Assembly: GCF_002556545.1 (NCBI RefSeq)
Contig: NZ_CP022685.1
Coordinates: forward strand, 7,604,001-7,668,000
Origin: Streptomyces formicae
Lineage (GTDB): Bacteria > Actinomycetota > Actinomycetes > Streptomycetales > Streptomycetaceae
Reading direction: 5' to 3'
DNA: 64,000 nucleotides
The notes below the pieces were generated by a model. That model was not told the origin of the DNA, did not search any database, and was given only the letters and a program-made list of their open reading frames with translations. Each line of letters opens with the position of its first letter. Position 1 is the first letter of the stretch. Both the position numbers and the translations under genes were made by a program. Positions 26,188-33,655 of the stretch are shown one piece after another.

Positions 26188-26482
26188 CGGGGGGCTCCTC
26201 GGTGACAGAGGCACCCATGCTTCCCGAAGGGCACCGGACGGGACCAGAAGCGGAAGGGCAGCATTCGATGACCGAACGGGCAGGTGGGCGCGGTCGTGCC
26301 GATCAAGGTGAGCGGCTCCGGGGTCTTCCGCGGCCGGGGTGCGCTGACGTAACGTCGTGGCGCCGCCGATCGCATGGCGGAAGTTACTTTCCAGTCGGTC
26401 AAGGCCGCCCTGTTCCGCGTCTCGTGAACTCCCACGGAACGGGAGCGACTTCCGGCGTCACGCAACGGAAGAAGCGCCACCC

Positions 26483-27871
26483 ATGAGTTCTGCAGCGAAG
26501 TCCGCCGCCGCGCGTGCGGGCACCCCGGAAGTCCACCCCGTCGACGAGGTCCTGCCGCCGGGCCGGATGCTCGTCGCCAGCCTCCAGCACGTCGCCTCCA
26601 TGTACGCGGGCGCGGTCTCCGTCCCGCTCGTCGTGGCCGTCGCGGCGAAGATGTCGCCGGGCGACACGGCCGTACTCATGGGCGGCAGCCTCCTGATGGC
26701 GGGCATCGCGACGCTCCTCCAGACCCTCGGCATCGGCACCTTCATCGGCTCGCGCCTGCCGTTCGTCAACGGCGTCTCGTTCGCGGGCGTCGGCGTGATG
26801 CTGACGATCATCTCGACCCAGGGCGGCGTCGAGGCGGGCATGCCGATCGTGTTCGGCGCGATCATCGTCTCAAGTCTCTTCGGTTTCCTGGTCAGTTCGT
26901 ACTTCTCGCGCCTGGTCCGCTTCTTCCCGCCCGTCGTCACCGGCTCGGTCATCACCCTGATCGGCGTCTCGCTGATCCCCGTCGCGTACGACTGGATCGT
27001 GGACGACTCGACGACCGGCACGCCGGAACCGAAGAGCATCGGGCTCGCGGGCGCCACCGTCCTGGTCATGCTCCTGCTCCAGCGCTTCACGCGCGGCTTC
27101 CTCAAGCAGATCAGCATGCTCTTCGCGATGGTCTTCGGCACGCTGCTCGCGATACCGATGGGCCTCGCCGACTTCTCGAAGCTGGACGGCGCCGACCCGG
27201 TCGGCATCCCGTCCCCGCTGCACTTCGGCGCCCCGGAGTTCAACATCCCCGCGATCATCTCCATGTGCGTCGTGATGCTGGTGATCCTCACCGAGTCGAC
27301 CGCCGACATGATCGCCCTCGGCAAGATCGTCGAGAAGGACGTCGACGAGAAGACCATCGCCCGCGGCCTGCGCGCCGATGCGCTCGGCTCGGCGCTGAGC
27401 CCCCTCTTCAACGCCTTCCACGCCAGCGCGTTCGCGCAGAACATCGGCCTGGTCGTCATCTCCAAGGTGCGCAGCCGCTTCGTCGTCGCCCTCAGCGGCG
27501 CCATCCTGGTCCTGATCGGCCTCAGCCCCGCCGCGGCCGCGCTGATCTCCGTGGTCCCCATGCCGGTGCTCGCCGCCGTGAGCCTCTTCCTCTTCGGCTC
27601 CATCGCGGTCAGCGGCATCCAGACCCTCTTCCAGGCCGACCTGCACCGGGGCGACAACGCGCTGATCGTGGTCGTCACCCTCGGCGCGGGCCTGGCCCCC
27701 GCACTCTCCGACGGCTTCTACGAAGCGTTCCCCGACTGGGCGCAGATCGTCCTCGGCTCGGGCATCTCCACGGGCTGCATCCTCGCGGTGACACTGAACC
27801 TGATCTTCAACCACCTCGGTACGAAGGAGAGTTCGGTCCCACCGGACCCGGAACCCGCGACGACGCACTGA
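26483..27871 (+). CDS. NCS2 (NAT) purine permease 3
   Basis: A 462-residue third paralogue with EVHPVDEVLPP, the QH motif LQHVASMYAGAV, and NAT signature QNIGLVVISKVRSR. Here the signature threonine is replaced by Ser-Lys, again pointing to a different substrate. It diverges from the toxin gene, with about 295 bp between starts. This gap holds a GGAA-N6-TTCC dyad near 26379-26392 but no copy of the operators at gcl or katA, so its regulation seems separate. The last 15 residues are Pro/Ser/Thr-rich. Import of a purine is likely but the specific base is not known. Confidence 0.9.
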   Translation: MSSAAKSAAARAGTPEVHPVDEVLPPGRMLVASLQHVASMYAGAVSVPLVVAVAAKMSPGDTAVLMGGSLLMAGIATLLQTLGIGTFIGSRLPFVNGVSFAGVGVMLTIISTQGGVEAGMPIVFGAIIVSSLFGFLVSSYFSRLVRFFPPVVTGSVITLIGVSLIPVAYDWIVDDSTTGTPEPKSIGLAGATVLVMLLLQRFTRGFLKQISMLFAMVFGTLLAIPMGLADFSKLDGADPVGIPSPLHFGAPEFNIPAIISMCVVMLVILTESTADMIALGKIVEKDVDEKTIARGLRADALGSALSPLFNAFHASAFAQNIGLVVISKVRSRFVVALSGAILVLIGLSPAAAALISVVPMPVLAAVSLFLFGSIAVSGIQTLFQADLHRGDNALIVVVTLGAGLAPALSDGFYEAFPDWAQIVLGSGISTGCILAVTLNLIFNHLGTKESSVPPDPEPATTH

Positions 27872-27925
27872 GACGGACCCCTCCCTCCTCCCGCCCTCCG
27901 CGGAGCCTGACTACGCTGGTACGCC

Positions 27926-28249
27926 GTGATCACCCACCCCCACACATCCCCTCCCGCCCCCACGCAGTCACGCAGGCTCACCGCCCGGCGGCGACCGGCC
28001 CCACGGTGGCCGACGGGGCGGTCGAACTCCGCGTCGGGGCACCGACGGTGTGGGCCGCGGCACTCGGCGCCTCGTTCCTCAACCGCGTCGCGCTGACCCG
28101 TCCGGCACGGGCGAGCGTCGGCGAATTCCTGACCGGCCTGCGCGTCGTCCGCGCCACCGACGGCGGCCAGGGGTGGTGGTGTTCGTGCCCCTGCACGTGG
28201 CGACCGACAGCGATGTGGAGCAGCAGGACGCGATGCTCCTGATCGTGGC
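27926..28249 (+). pseudogene. Broken gene remnant with at least one frame change
   Basis: TACGCT (27912-27917) lies eight bases before GTG 27926, a typical leaderless Streptomyces promoter-start arrangement. Third-position GC bias is strong but moves between frames. It starts in the GTG frame, passes to a frame encoding VADGAVELRVGAPTVWAAALG through RARASVGEFLTGLRVV, then near 28165-28175 shifts again to VVVFVPLHVATDSDVEQQD. No single frame covers the whole. The end runs into the convergent DUF6461 gene. The family is not recognised. A sequencing error could explain one shift, but two changes favour decay. Confidence 0.6.
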
Positions 28250-29311
28250 TCAGGCCGCTCTTCGCACCGCGTTGTGCAGGTGCGCGACCATCCAGAACTC
28301 CTCGACGCGCGCGCCGTCCCCGGTCATCGCCGTGACCAAGGAGCTGAGGATGTCCGGGAGGCCGTCCGTCGGGGTGGGCAGCTGGGCGGCGACGCACTGG
28401 GCCAGGACGCCGAAGACGATGGCCTGACGGAAGACGAGGTGGGAGGGGCGTTCCCACTCGGGTTCGAACTCTTCCGGCTCGCCGATCAGAAGTGCCCGTG
28501 CCCGGAGCAGCTCTTGGTCGTGTGCGGCGGCGAGGTCCTCGTGCAGTCGCACTCTTGCGGCGGCCGGGACGGTGGCGGCCGCAAGTGCTGTTACGGCCAG
28601 TGGGTGTTCGCCCAGGCCGGCGTGGGCGAGGGCCAGGTCCAGGGCGTGGCGCCGCATCGGCGTCAGCGACGAAGGTCCCAGGTCGGCCAGATAGCTGACG
28701 AAGGGCTCCCGCTTGAGTAGGGGTGAGTCGATGAGTCCTTGCCCCAGCAGGTACTCAGGCACCCGCGTGATCTCCACGGCGCGGTGCGGGCCCCGTACCC
28801 AGGCGTCGTCGAATCGCGCACCGGTCGCGCGCTCGACGGCCGCCAGACCGGTGCCCCACAGGTAGTCATCGTCTTCCAGGCTCAGCCCCCGCAACAGGGG
28901 CTGCCAGGCGTCGGGGCGCGCGCCGAATATGCCCTCGGGCACGAGCATTTCGAATGCGGAGGAGATCAGTCCGTCCTCGGCCAGGGTCAGTTGGGAGACC
29001 GCGTTGACGTTCCAGTAGGCGCTGGCGGTGCGTCCGCGCCGGGAGAGCGGACGCAGCACCTCCTCGCGAGACCCTTGATAGTTGTTGTTCTCCACGACGA
29101 CGACGGCAGGTCCTGACCGGGAGACCAGGATGAGGTCCCTGTCGTAGTGCTCGCGCAGTTCCTCCAGGCGCAGGGGACAGCACTGCTCGGGGTTGCCGCC
29201 GAAGAGACGGATGACGGCGTCCTCGTCGCCGCCGTGCACGGCTGTGAACGTGGCCGCCTCCGCGAGTCCCAGATCGGTGAGGAGGCCGTGGAGCTGCTGG
29301 GGTGAGGTCAT
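28250..29311 (-). CDS. DUF6461 domain protein
   Basis: A 353-residue cytoplasmic protein. Residues 55-125 match the DUF6461 pattern: DLILVSRSGPAVVVVENNNYQGSREEVLRPLS, then YWNVNAVSQLTLAEDGLISSAFEML. The rest is mostly helical, with Leu/Ala-rich segments (HALDLALAHAGLGEHPLAVTALAAA), and contains no catalytic motif. Such proteins are abundant and lineage-specific in Streptomyces and have no known function. Another copy-number feature or partner is not seen nearby. ATG 29311 is used, although the upstream bases are a weak ribosome site. It converges with the remnant on its 3' side. Confidence 0.78.
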   Translation of the reverse strand: MTSPQQLHGLLTDLGLAEAATFTAVHGGDEDAVIRLFGGNPEQCCPLRLEELREHYDRDLILVSRSGPAVVVVENNNYQGSREEVLRPLSRRGRTASAYWNVNAVSQLTLAEDGLISSAFEMLVPEGIFGARPDAWQPLLRGLSLEDDDYLWGTGLAAVERATGARFDDAWVRGPHRAVEITRVPEYLLGQGLIDSPLLKREPFVSYLADLGPSSLTPMRRHALDLALAHAGLGEHPLAVTALAAATVPAAARVRLHEDLAAAHDQELLRARALLIGEPEEFEPEWERPSHLVFRQAIVFGVLAQCVAAQLPTPTDGLPDILSSLVTAMTGDGARVEEFWMVAHLHNAVRRAA

Positions 29312-29353
29312 GCGGGGATTGTCGTCCCCGGCACTGACAATCGGGGCTCGCTC

Positions 29354-30493
29354 TCATCTCGCGGCTTCGCGGGAGGCGGTCCGCTTCGTGCGGCCGACTG
29401 TGCGGCCGACCGCGTTGCGCACCGCGAGGCCGGACCGGGTGCGGGGCACCAGGAGCCTGGAGAGCGGACCGACGCGGCGCTGCCGCGGGCCTACCTCACG
29501 GCGGAGCCGCGACTCGTAGGCGGCGAAGGCCCGGGCGTGATCACCGGGATGGGCGGCGAGCTCTTCCGCGAGGGCGTACGCGCCCGCCATCGCCATGCTG
29601 GACCCGTCACCCAGCAGGGCTGTCGCCGCCGCCGCGTCCCCGAGCAGGACGACCCGTCCGCGGGACCACGAGGGCACCCGGACGGTGGTCAGCGGGTCGA
29701 AGTACGGAGCCGGGTGGTCGACGAACGCCGCCACGAACTCCGGTGCCCGCCACCGCACGTCGGCGTAGGCGTCGGCCACGGTCTGTTTGTGGAGGGCGAC
29801 GTTCTTGCGGTCGTGGGGCGCCGACCGTGCGGCCCGGAAGGTGAAGATCGCGAGCGGAGTGGTCCGCGAGGGGTGGAGGACCAGCATCCGGTTCGGCGCG
29901 GTCAGCATCGTCATCTCGCTCGGGTCCTCGACGGCGCCGGGATCCAGCGGCACGGTCGCGCCGTACAGGCCCAGGTCGCCCGCGAACTGCCGCTCGGGCC
30001 CGAACACCAGGCGCCGCACGGTCGAGTGCATCCCGTCGGCACCGACCACCAGGTCGAAGCGCCGTGGCGCGGACCGCCGGAAGGTGACGTCGACCCCGTC
30101 CGCGTCCTGGTCGAGTGCGGTGACCGTGTCGTCGAACAAGAACTCGGCGTCGGTCCGCGCCGACCGGTGGAGCACCTCGGACAGGTCGGCCCGGGTGACC
30201 TCGACCGTGGGCGCCTTGTCCGAGGCGAGCGGGAGTCGCAGGATCCGCCTGCCGTCGGGGTCGAGCAGGCTCAGTGACCGAGTGCGGGTGGCGAGCCCGT
30301 GGAGCTGCGGGAGGACGCCCATGCGGTCGGCGACCGGGATCGCGGGCCCCTTCACGACGATCGCGCTGCCACCGGAGCGCAGCTGCCTGGCATGTTCGAC
30401 GACCGTCGGCCGGTAGCCGTTCCGCGAGAGCCAGTACGCGAGCGCGGGCCCTGCGATTCCGGCACCGACTATCAGCACCTCGGGCTTGTTCAT
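29354..30493 (-). CDS. FAD-dependent monooxygenase (PHBH/TetX type)
   Basis: A 379-residue flavoprotein hydroxylase. The FAD dinucleotide motif VGAGIAGPALA (8-18), the DG motif VVGADGMHSTVRR (about 150-162) and the second FAD motif VVLLGDAAAATALLGDGSSMAMAGA (about 280-305) are all in place. Length matches short single-component hydroxylases. The C-terminus is basic. Relatives hydroxylate aromatic compounds or inactivate antibiotics such as tetracyclines and rifamycins. It is divergent from an ArsR regulator, 90 bp away. Two perfect operators lie in that gap, so expression should respond to the regulator's ligand, probably the monooxygenase substrate. Confidence 0.9.
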   Translation of the reverse strand: MNKPEVLIVGAGIAGPALAYWLSRNGYRPTVVEHARQLRSGGSAIVVKGPAIPVADRMGVLPQLHGLATRTRSLSLLDPDGRRILRLPLASDKAPTVEVTRADLSEVLHRSARTDAEFLFDDTVTALDQDADGVDVTFRRSAPRRFDLVVGADGMHSTVRRLVFGPERQFAGDLGLYGATVPLDPGAVEDPSEMTMLTAPNRMLVLHPSRTTPLAIFTFRAARSAPHDRKNVALHKQTVADAYADVRWRAPEFVAAFVDHPAPYFDPLTTVRVPSWSRGRVVLLGDAAAATALLGDGSSMAMAGAYALAEELAAHPGDHARAFAAYESRLRREVGPRQRRVGPLSRLLVPRTRSGLAVRNAVGRTVGRTKRTASREAAR

Positions 30494-30505
30494 GGCGATG
30501 ACCTC

Positions 30506-30531
30506 TCAGGTACGAAAAATTTCGTACCTGA
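30506..30531. promoter_or_regulatory. ArsR-type operator A
   Basis: TCAGGTACGAAA and TTTCGTACCTGA are perfect 12-bp arms around a central AA. It lies 13 bp upstream of the monooxygenase start, so binding would cover its transcription or translation start. The shared core AGGTACGA...TCGTACCT recurs in the next site. Confidence 0.88.
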
Positions 30532-30544
30532 GTGGAGCACAGCC

Positions 30545-30572
30545 TTCAGGTACGATTCAAGTCGTACCTGAA
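30545..30572. promoter_or_regulatory. ArsR-type operator B
   Basis: TTCAGGTACGA and TCGTACCTGAA are perfect 11-bp arms around six bases. Its centre is 40 bp from that of operator A, close to four helical turns. It ends within the AAGGAGG ribosome site of the regulator, so it fits autoregulation. Confidence 0.88.
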
Positions 30573-30583
30573 GGAGGTGTCGC

Positions 30584-30931
30584 GTGACCGGGAAGAACCT
30601 GGTTGGCCCGGAGGCCGATGCGCTCGATCTGGGTGCGGTGTTCCGCGCCCTCGCCGACGATCACCGCCGCTCGGTGCTGACGCAGTTGGCCGCCGACCGC
30701 GACGACAGCGAGCGGGGCTGCAACTCGTTCGATCTTCCGATCTCGAAGCAGACCCAGACCCACCACTTCCGCGTCCTGCGCGAGGCGGGTCTCGTGGACG
30801 AAATCGACTACGGCAACCGCAAGGGCATCCGGCTGCGACGCGCGGACATCGAGAAGAGGTTCCCCGGGCTGCTCGCCCTCCTGGTGGCGGGGCCTCCGGG
30901 ATCGGCTGCTCTCAGGACCGACGCGTCCTGA
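30584..30931 (+). CDS. ArsR family transcriptional regulator
   Basis: A 115-residue winged-helix protein of the ArsR type: FRALADDHRRSVLTQLAA (helices 1-2), DLPISKQTQTHHFRVLREAGLV (recognition helix, normally S..S.HL..L..AGLV) and the wing EIDYGNRKGIRLRRADIE. No metal-binding ELCVCDL-type cysteine motif is present; the only Cys is in GCNSFD, so it probably senses an organic ligand rather than a metal. GTG 30584 is preceded by AAGGAGG. It is divergent from the monooxygenase and is the clear candidate for the two palindromes between them. Confidence 0.9.
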   Translation: MTGKNLVGPEADALDLGAVFRALADDHRRSVLTQLAADRDDSERGCNSFDLPISKQTQTHHFRVLREAGLVDEIDYGNRKGIRLRRADIEKRFPGLLALLVAGPPGSAALRTDAS

Positions 30932-30984
30932 GGCGCCGTACGGTCTCGGGCTCCGAGTGCTCCGTGAGCCCCTCGGCGCCAAGT

Positions 30985-31002
30985 ACGCACTAAATAGTGC
31001 GT
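30985..31002. promoter_or_regulatory. Orphan 18-bp palindrome
   Basis: ACGCACTA-AA-TAGTGCGT is a perfect dyad. It lies between the 3' ends of two convergent genes (ArsR and the response regulator), where an operator is not expected. It could be a short hairpin terminator (ACGCAC/GTGCGT with a TAAATA loop) or a relic of a lost regulator gene. Confidence 0.5.
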
Positions 31003-31049
31003 GGTTCCGCGGCAGGCGCGCAGGCGGGAGCGGGCCGCCTGATGTCGCG

Positions 31050-31808
31050 TCAGCCCGGCACCCCGGGCACGACCAGGCCGGTCTCGTACGCGATGACCAC
31101 CGCGTGGGTCCGGTTCTGTGCGCCGAGTTTGGTCAGTACGTTCCCGACGTGCGTCTTCACCGTCTCCAGACTCACTCCGCACGACTCCGCGATGTCCGGA
31201 TTGGAGCGGCCGGTGGCCATCAGGCGCAGGACCGCCTCCTCCCTGGCCGTCAGTGCCGCCCGCGGCAGCGCGTCGGCGGACTCCCGCGGGCGGGTGGTGA
31301 CCATCTGACGCAGGGCCGCGGGGAAGAGGATCGCCTCGCCCGCCGCGACCACCCGCACCGCCTCCGCGATCTTGGGGACGGGGAGCCGCTTGAGCACGAA
31401 GCCGCTGGCCCCGGCGCTGAGCGCGGCGGTGACGTAGTCGTCGTTCTCGAAGGTGGTGATCACCACGACCTTCGGCGGGGCGGCGGGCCCGGCGAGGAGC
31501 TGCCGGGTGGCCTCGATGCCGTTGAGGCGCGGCATCCGTACGTCCATCAGGACCACGTCGGGCCGCGAGCGCCGCGCCCGCTCGACCGCTTCGACGCCGT
31601 CGGCGGCCTCCCCGACGACGGCGATCCCGGGCTGCATCGCGAGCAGCGTGCGCAGACCGCTGCGGGTCACCGCGTCGTCGTCCGCGATCAGGAGGGTGGT
31701 GCGGTCGGTGGCGTCGGAGGTGTGGGAGTCGTCCGTGGTGTCAGGTGTGACGGCTGCGCTCGCGTCGGGGCCGGTCGCTGCCGCTGCGCTCGCTCGTGAG
31801 CCGATCAT
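31050..31808 (-). CDS. LuxR/NarL family response regulator
   Basis: A 252-residue two-component response regulator. The receiver domain (38-155) has the acidic pair ADDD (42-45), phosphorylation site Asp89 in VLMDVRMP, and the conserved Thr and Lys (VITTFE, FVLKRLP). The C-terminal LuxR HTH includes LTAREEAVLRLMATGRSNPDIAESCGVSLETVKTHVGNVLTKLG. An unusual 36-residue Ala/Thr/Asp-rich leader precedes the receiver. The ATG overlaps the histidine kinase stop by four bases, so kinase and regulator are coupled and form one system. Confidence 0.94.
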   Translation of the reverse strand: MIGSRASAAAATGPDASAAVTPDTTDDSHTSDATDRTTLLIADDDAVTRSGLRTLLAMQPGIAVVGEAADGVEAVERARRSRPDVVLMDVRMPRLNGIEATRQLLAGPAAPPKVVVITTFENDDYVTAALSAGASGFVLKRLPVPKIAEAVRVVAAGEAILFPAALRQMVTTRPRESADALPRAALTAREEAVLRLMATGRSNPDIAESCGVSLETVKTHVGNVLTKLGAQNRTHAVVIAYETGLVVPGVPG

Positions 31809-33115
31809 GCGGGCAACCGTACCGGCAGCCGGACCGCGAGCCGCCAGTGCTCGGGTCCGTCAGGACCGGCCTCGATGTCGCCGTGCAGGAGTCGCACACG
31901 CTCCACGAGGCCGGGCAGGCCGTGCCCGGACGTCGGGAAGGCGTCCGGGCTCTTTCCCTTCCCGGCCCCGGCCCCGGCCCCGGCCCCGGCCCCGGCCCCG
32001 GCCCCGGCCCCGGCCCCGGCTCCGCTCCCGACCCTGTTGACCACGTCGAGCTCCAGCGAGTCCCCCGCGGCCGTCACCGTGACCCGGATCGGACCGCCCG
32101 CTCCGTGCCGCAGCGCGTTCGTCAGTCCTTCTTGCAGGATCCGGTACGCCGCCCGGGACAGCGTGCCCTGCACCTGCGCGTGGTCGCCCGACAGCTCTGG
32201 CTCCACCACCGCGCCCGCGTGCCGCAGCCGGTCGAGCAGTTCGGGCAGGTCGGCCAGGGTGCGGGTCGGCGCCGTCCCCGCCTTGTCCTCGCGCAGCATG
32301 CCAAGGACGTGGTCCAGGTCCTCCAGGGCGGCCCGCGTCGACTCCTCGATGCTGCGCAGGGCGGCCCGCGCCGCCCCCGGGTCGGCGCCGAGCACCTCGC
32401 CCGCCACCGCCGCCTGGATCGTGGCGGCCGTCAGGGTGTGCCCGATCGAGTCGTGCAACTCGTGGGCCAGCCGATTGCGCTCGGCAAGGGCCCGCTCCCG
32501 CTCGGCGAGGACCCGCTCCCGCTCGGCCGCCAGCGCGAGTCGCTCGGCCGACGAAGGACCGAGCAGCCTGGGAGCCAGCCACCGCAGGGCCCACGTCACC
32601 GCGAGGCACAGGGCCGCCGCCAGGAGCAGGCAGCAGAGCGCCGTCGCCCAGCTCTGCCAGCCGCTCTCCGCCCGCAGCGACCAGCCGTTCACACTCACCC
32701 CGGCCTCGGCTCCCGCCCAGCCGCCGGGAAGGAGCAGGGCCGCGCCGAACAGCAGGACGCTCAGCTGCGCCCCCGCCCACCCCAGCACCACATGCGCCAG
32801 GAGCCACAGCGGGGTCCGCAGACGGTCGGCACCCCGGGACTCGCCCACGGGATCCGGCAGCGGCACCCCCAGCATCCGCCGCGCGCAGGCGATCAGTACC
32901 CGCCGCGTGGTGCGAGCAAGGCCGATCACGCCGATCAGTACGGCCCAGACCAGCGCGGTGAGAGCGAACTGCGCTCCCCAGGAAGCGGATGGCCAAGCCA
33001 TCGCCGGTAGTGCCGCGAAAGGCAGCAAGGGAAGGCTCGCCAAGGCGCCGCAATAGGCGAAGAGCGCACCCGCGTACGTGGAGCCGCGCAGCAGCGGCCG
33101 GATTCCTTTGAACAT
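31805..33115 (-). CDS. NarL-class sensor histidine kinase with a Gly-Ala repeat in the ATPase domain
   Basis: A 436-residue HPK7-type kinase. About four membrane segments lie in residues 15-180. A coiled coil (188-215, AERERVLAERERALAERNR) leads to the HisKA_3 box with His221 in ELHDSIGHT. The N-box (ILQEGLTNALRHG, 327-339) and G-box (GHGLPGL, 397-403) are present. A run of about ten Gly-Ala dipeptides (366-385), coded by nine perfect 6-bp repeats, sits between D-box strand DVVNRVG and the G-box, where the ATP lid lies. ATG 33115 is chosen because it precedes the first membrane helix. The stimulus is unknown. Confidence 0.92.
   Translation of the reverse strand: MFKGIRPLLRGSTYAGALFAYCGALASLPLLPFAALPAMAWPSASWGAQFALTALVWAVLIGVIGLARTTRRVLIACARRMLGVPLPDPVGESRGADRLRTPLWLLAHVVLGWAGAQLSVLLFGAALLLPGGWAGAEAGVSVNGWSLRAESGWQSWATALCCLLLAAALCLAVTWALRWLAPRLLGPSSAERLALAAERERVLAERERALAERNRLAHELHDSIGHTLTAATIQAAVAGEVLGADPGAARAALRSIEESTRAALEDLDHVLGMLREDKAGTAPTRTLADLPELLDRLRHAGAVVEPELSGDHAQVQGTLSRAAYRILQEGLTNALRHGAGGPIRVTVTAAGDSLELDVVNRVGSGAGAGAGAGAGAGAGAGAGAGKGKSPDAFPTSGHGLPGLVERVRLLHGDIEAGPDGPEHWRLAVRLPVRLPA
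31964..32017 (-). repeat. Nine tandem GGGGCC hexanucleotides inside the kinase gene
   Basis: Nine perfect copies of GGCCCC on the plus strand (GGGGCC on the coding strand), with degenerate copies on each side. Each unit adds Gly-Ala and keeps the frame, so slippage would change linker length without killing the gene. The coding strand can form G-quadruplexes. Confidence 0.95.
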
Positions 33116-33257
33116 GGCCAGGTAAGTATGACCGGACGGTCCACCGGCGCCCTCCCTCGATCGGGGGAGGGAATTCTCCCGCCTTTCCGCGATGTGCCCA
33201 AGGGCCCCCGAAACCAGAATCGGGGCCTCACCAGTTGATGGGCGAAAGGACGGGCTG

Positions 33258-33641
33258 ATGAACGCCCAGGCAATCGAGACACCGCCGAACCACACGGCAC
33301 CTGAAACACCGAAGGCACCGAAGGCACCGAAGAACAGTCTGGCCACGGCCGCCATGACACTGGGCATCATCGGCCTGCCCACCTCGGTCGTCCTTGTCGG
33401 CGGCCCGCTCGCCGTGATCGGCCTGATTCTGGGCATCGCCGCGCTGATGACGGCCAAGCGGACCGGCACGGGCCGGGGCAAGGCCGTCACCGCGGTGGTG
33501 ACGTCGTCCCTCGCGATCGTGGTGTCCGGGCTCGTCGCCGTCTTCATGGTCTGGTACGCGAACAAGACGCAGGATTGCTATCAGCCCGACAGTTTCCACC
33601 AGTACACGCAGTGCGTCCGCGAGCACCTGAACGGAAATTGA
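33258..33641 (+). CDS. Small DUF4190-like membrane protein
   Basis: A 127-residue protein with a Pro/Lys-rich N-terminus (NHTAPETPKAPKAPKNS) and two membrane helices. The first is TAAMTLGIIGLPTSVVLVGGPLAVIGLILGIAAL, the second TAVVTSSLAIVVSGLVAVFMVWY. The two helices and the Gly-rich first loop resemble DUF4190 proteins. A short extracytoplasmic tail has two cysteines (DCYQ, QCVRE) that could pair. ATG 33258 follows AAAGGA. It lies 15 bp before the exported peptidase gene and may be co-transcribed with it. Function unknown. Confidence 0.8.
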   Translation: MNAQAIETPPNHTAPETPKAPKAPKNSLATAAMTLGIIGLPTSVVLVGGPLAVIGLILGIAALMTAKRTGTGRGKAVTAVVTSSLAIVVSGLVAVFMVWYANKTQDCYQPDSFHQYTQCVREHLNGN

Positions 33642-33655
33642 AAGGCCCCACCACC

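Noticed and set aside
26379..26392. GGAA-N6-TTCC dyad before permease 3 as another AllR-type operator
   Set aside because: The arms are in the opposite arrangement (GGAA first) and spacing is different from TTCC-N7-GGAA; no tandem partner at 21 bp is present.
31964..32017. The GGCCCC run as a CRISPR or origin-type iteron
   Set aside because: There are no spacers, the unit is 6 bp, and it lies in frame inside a well-defined histidine kinase gene.
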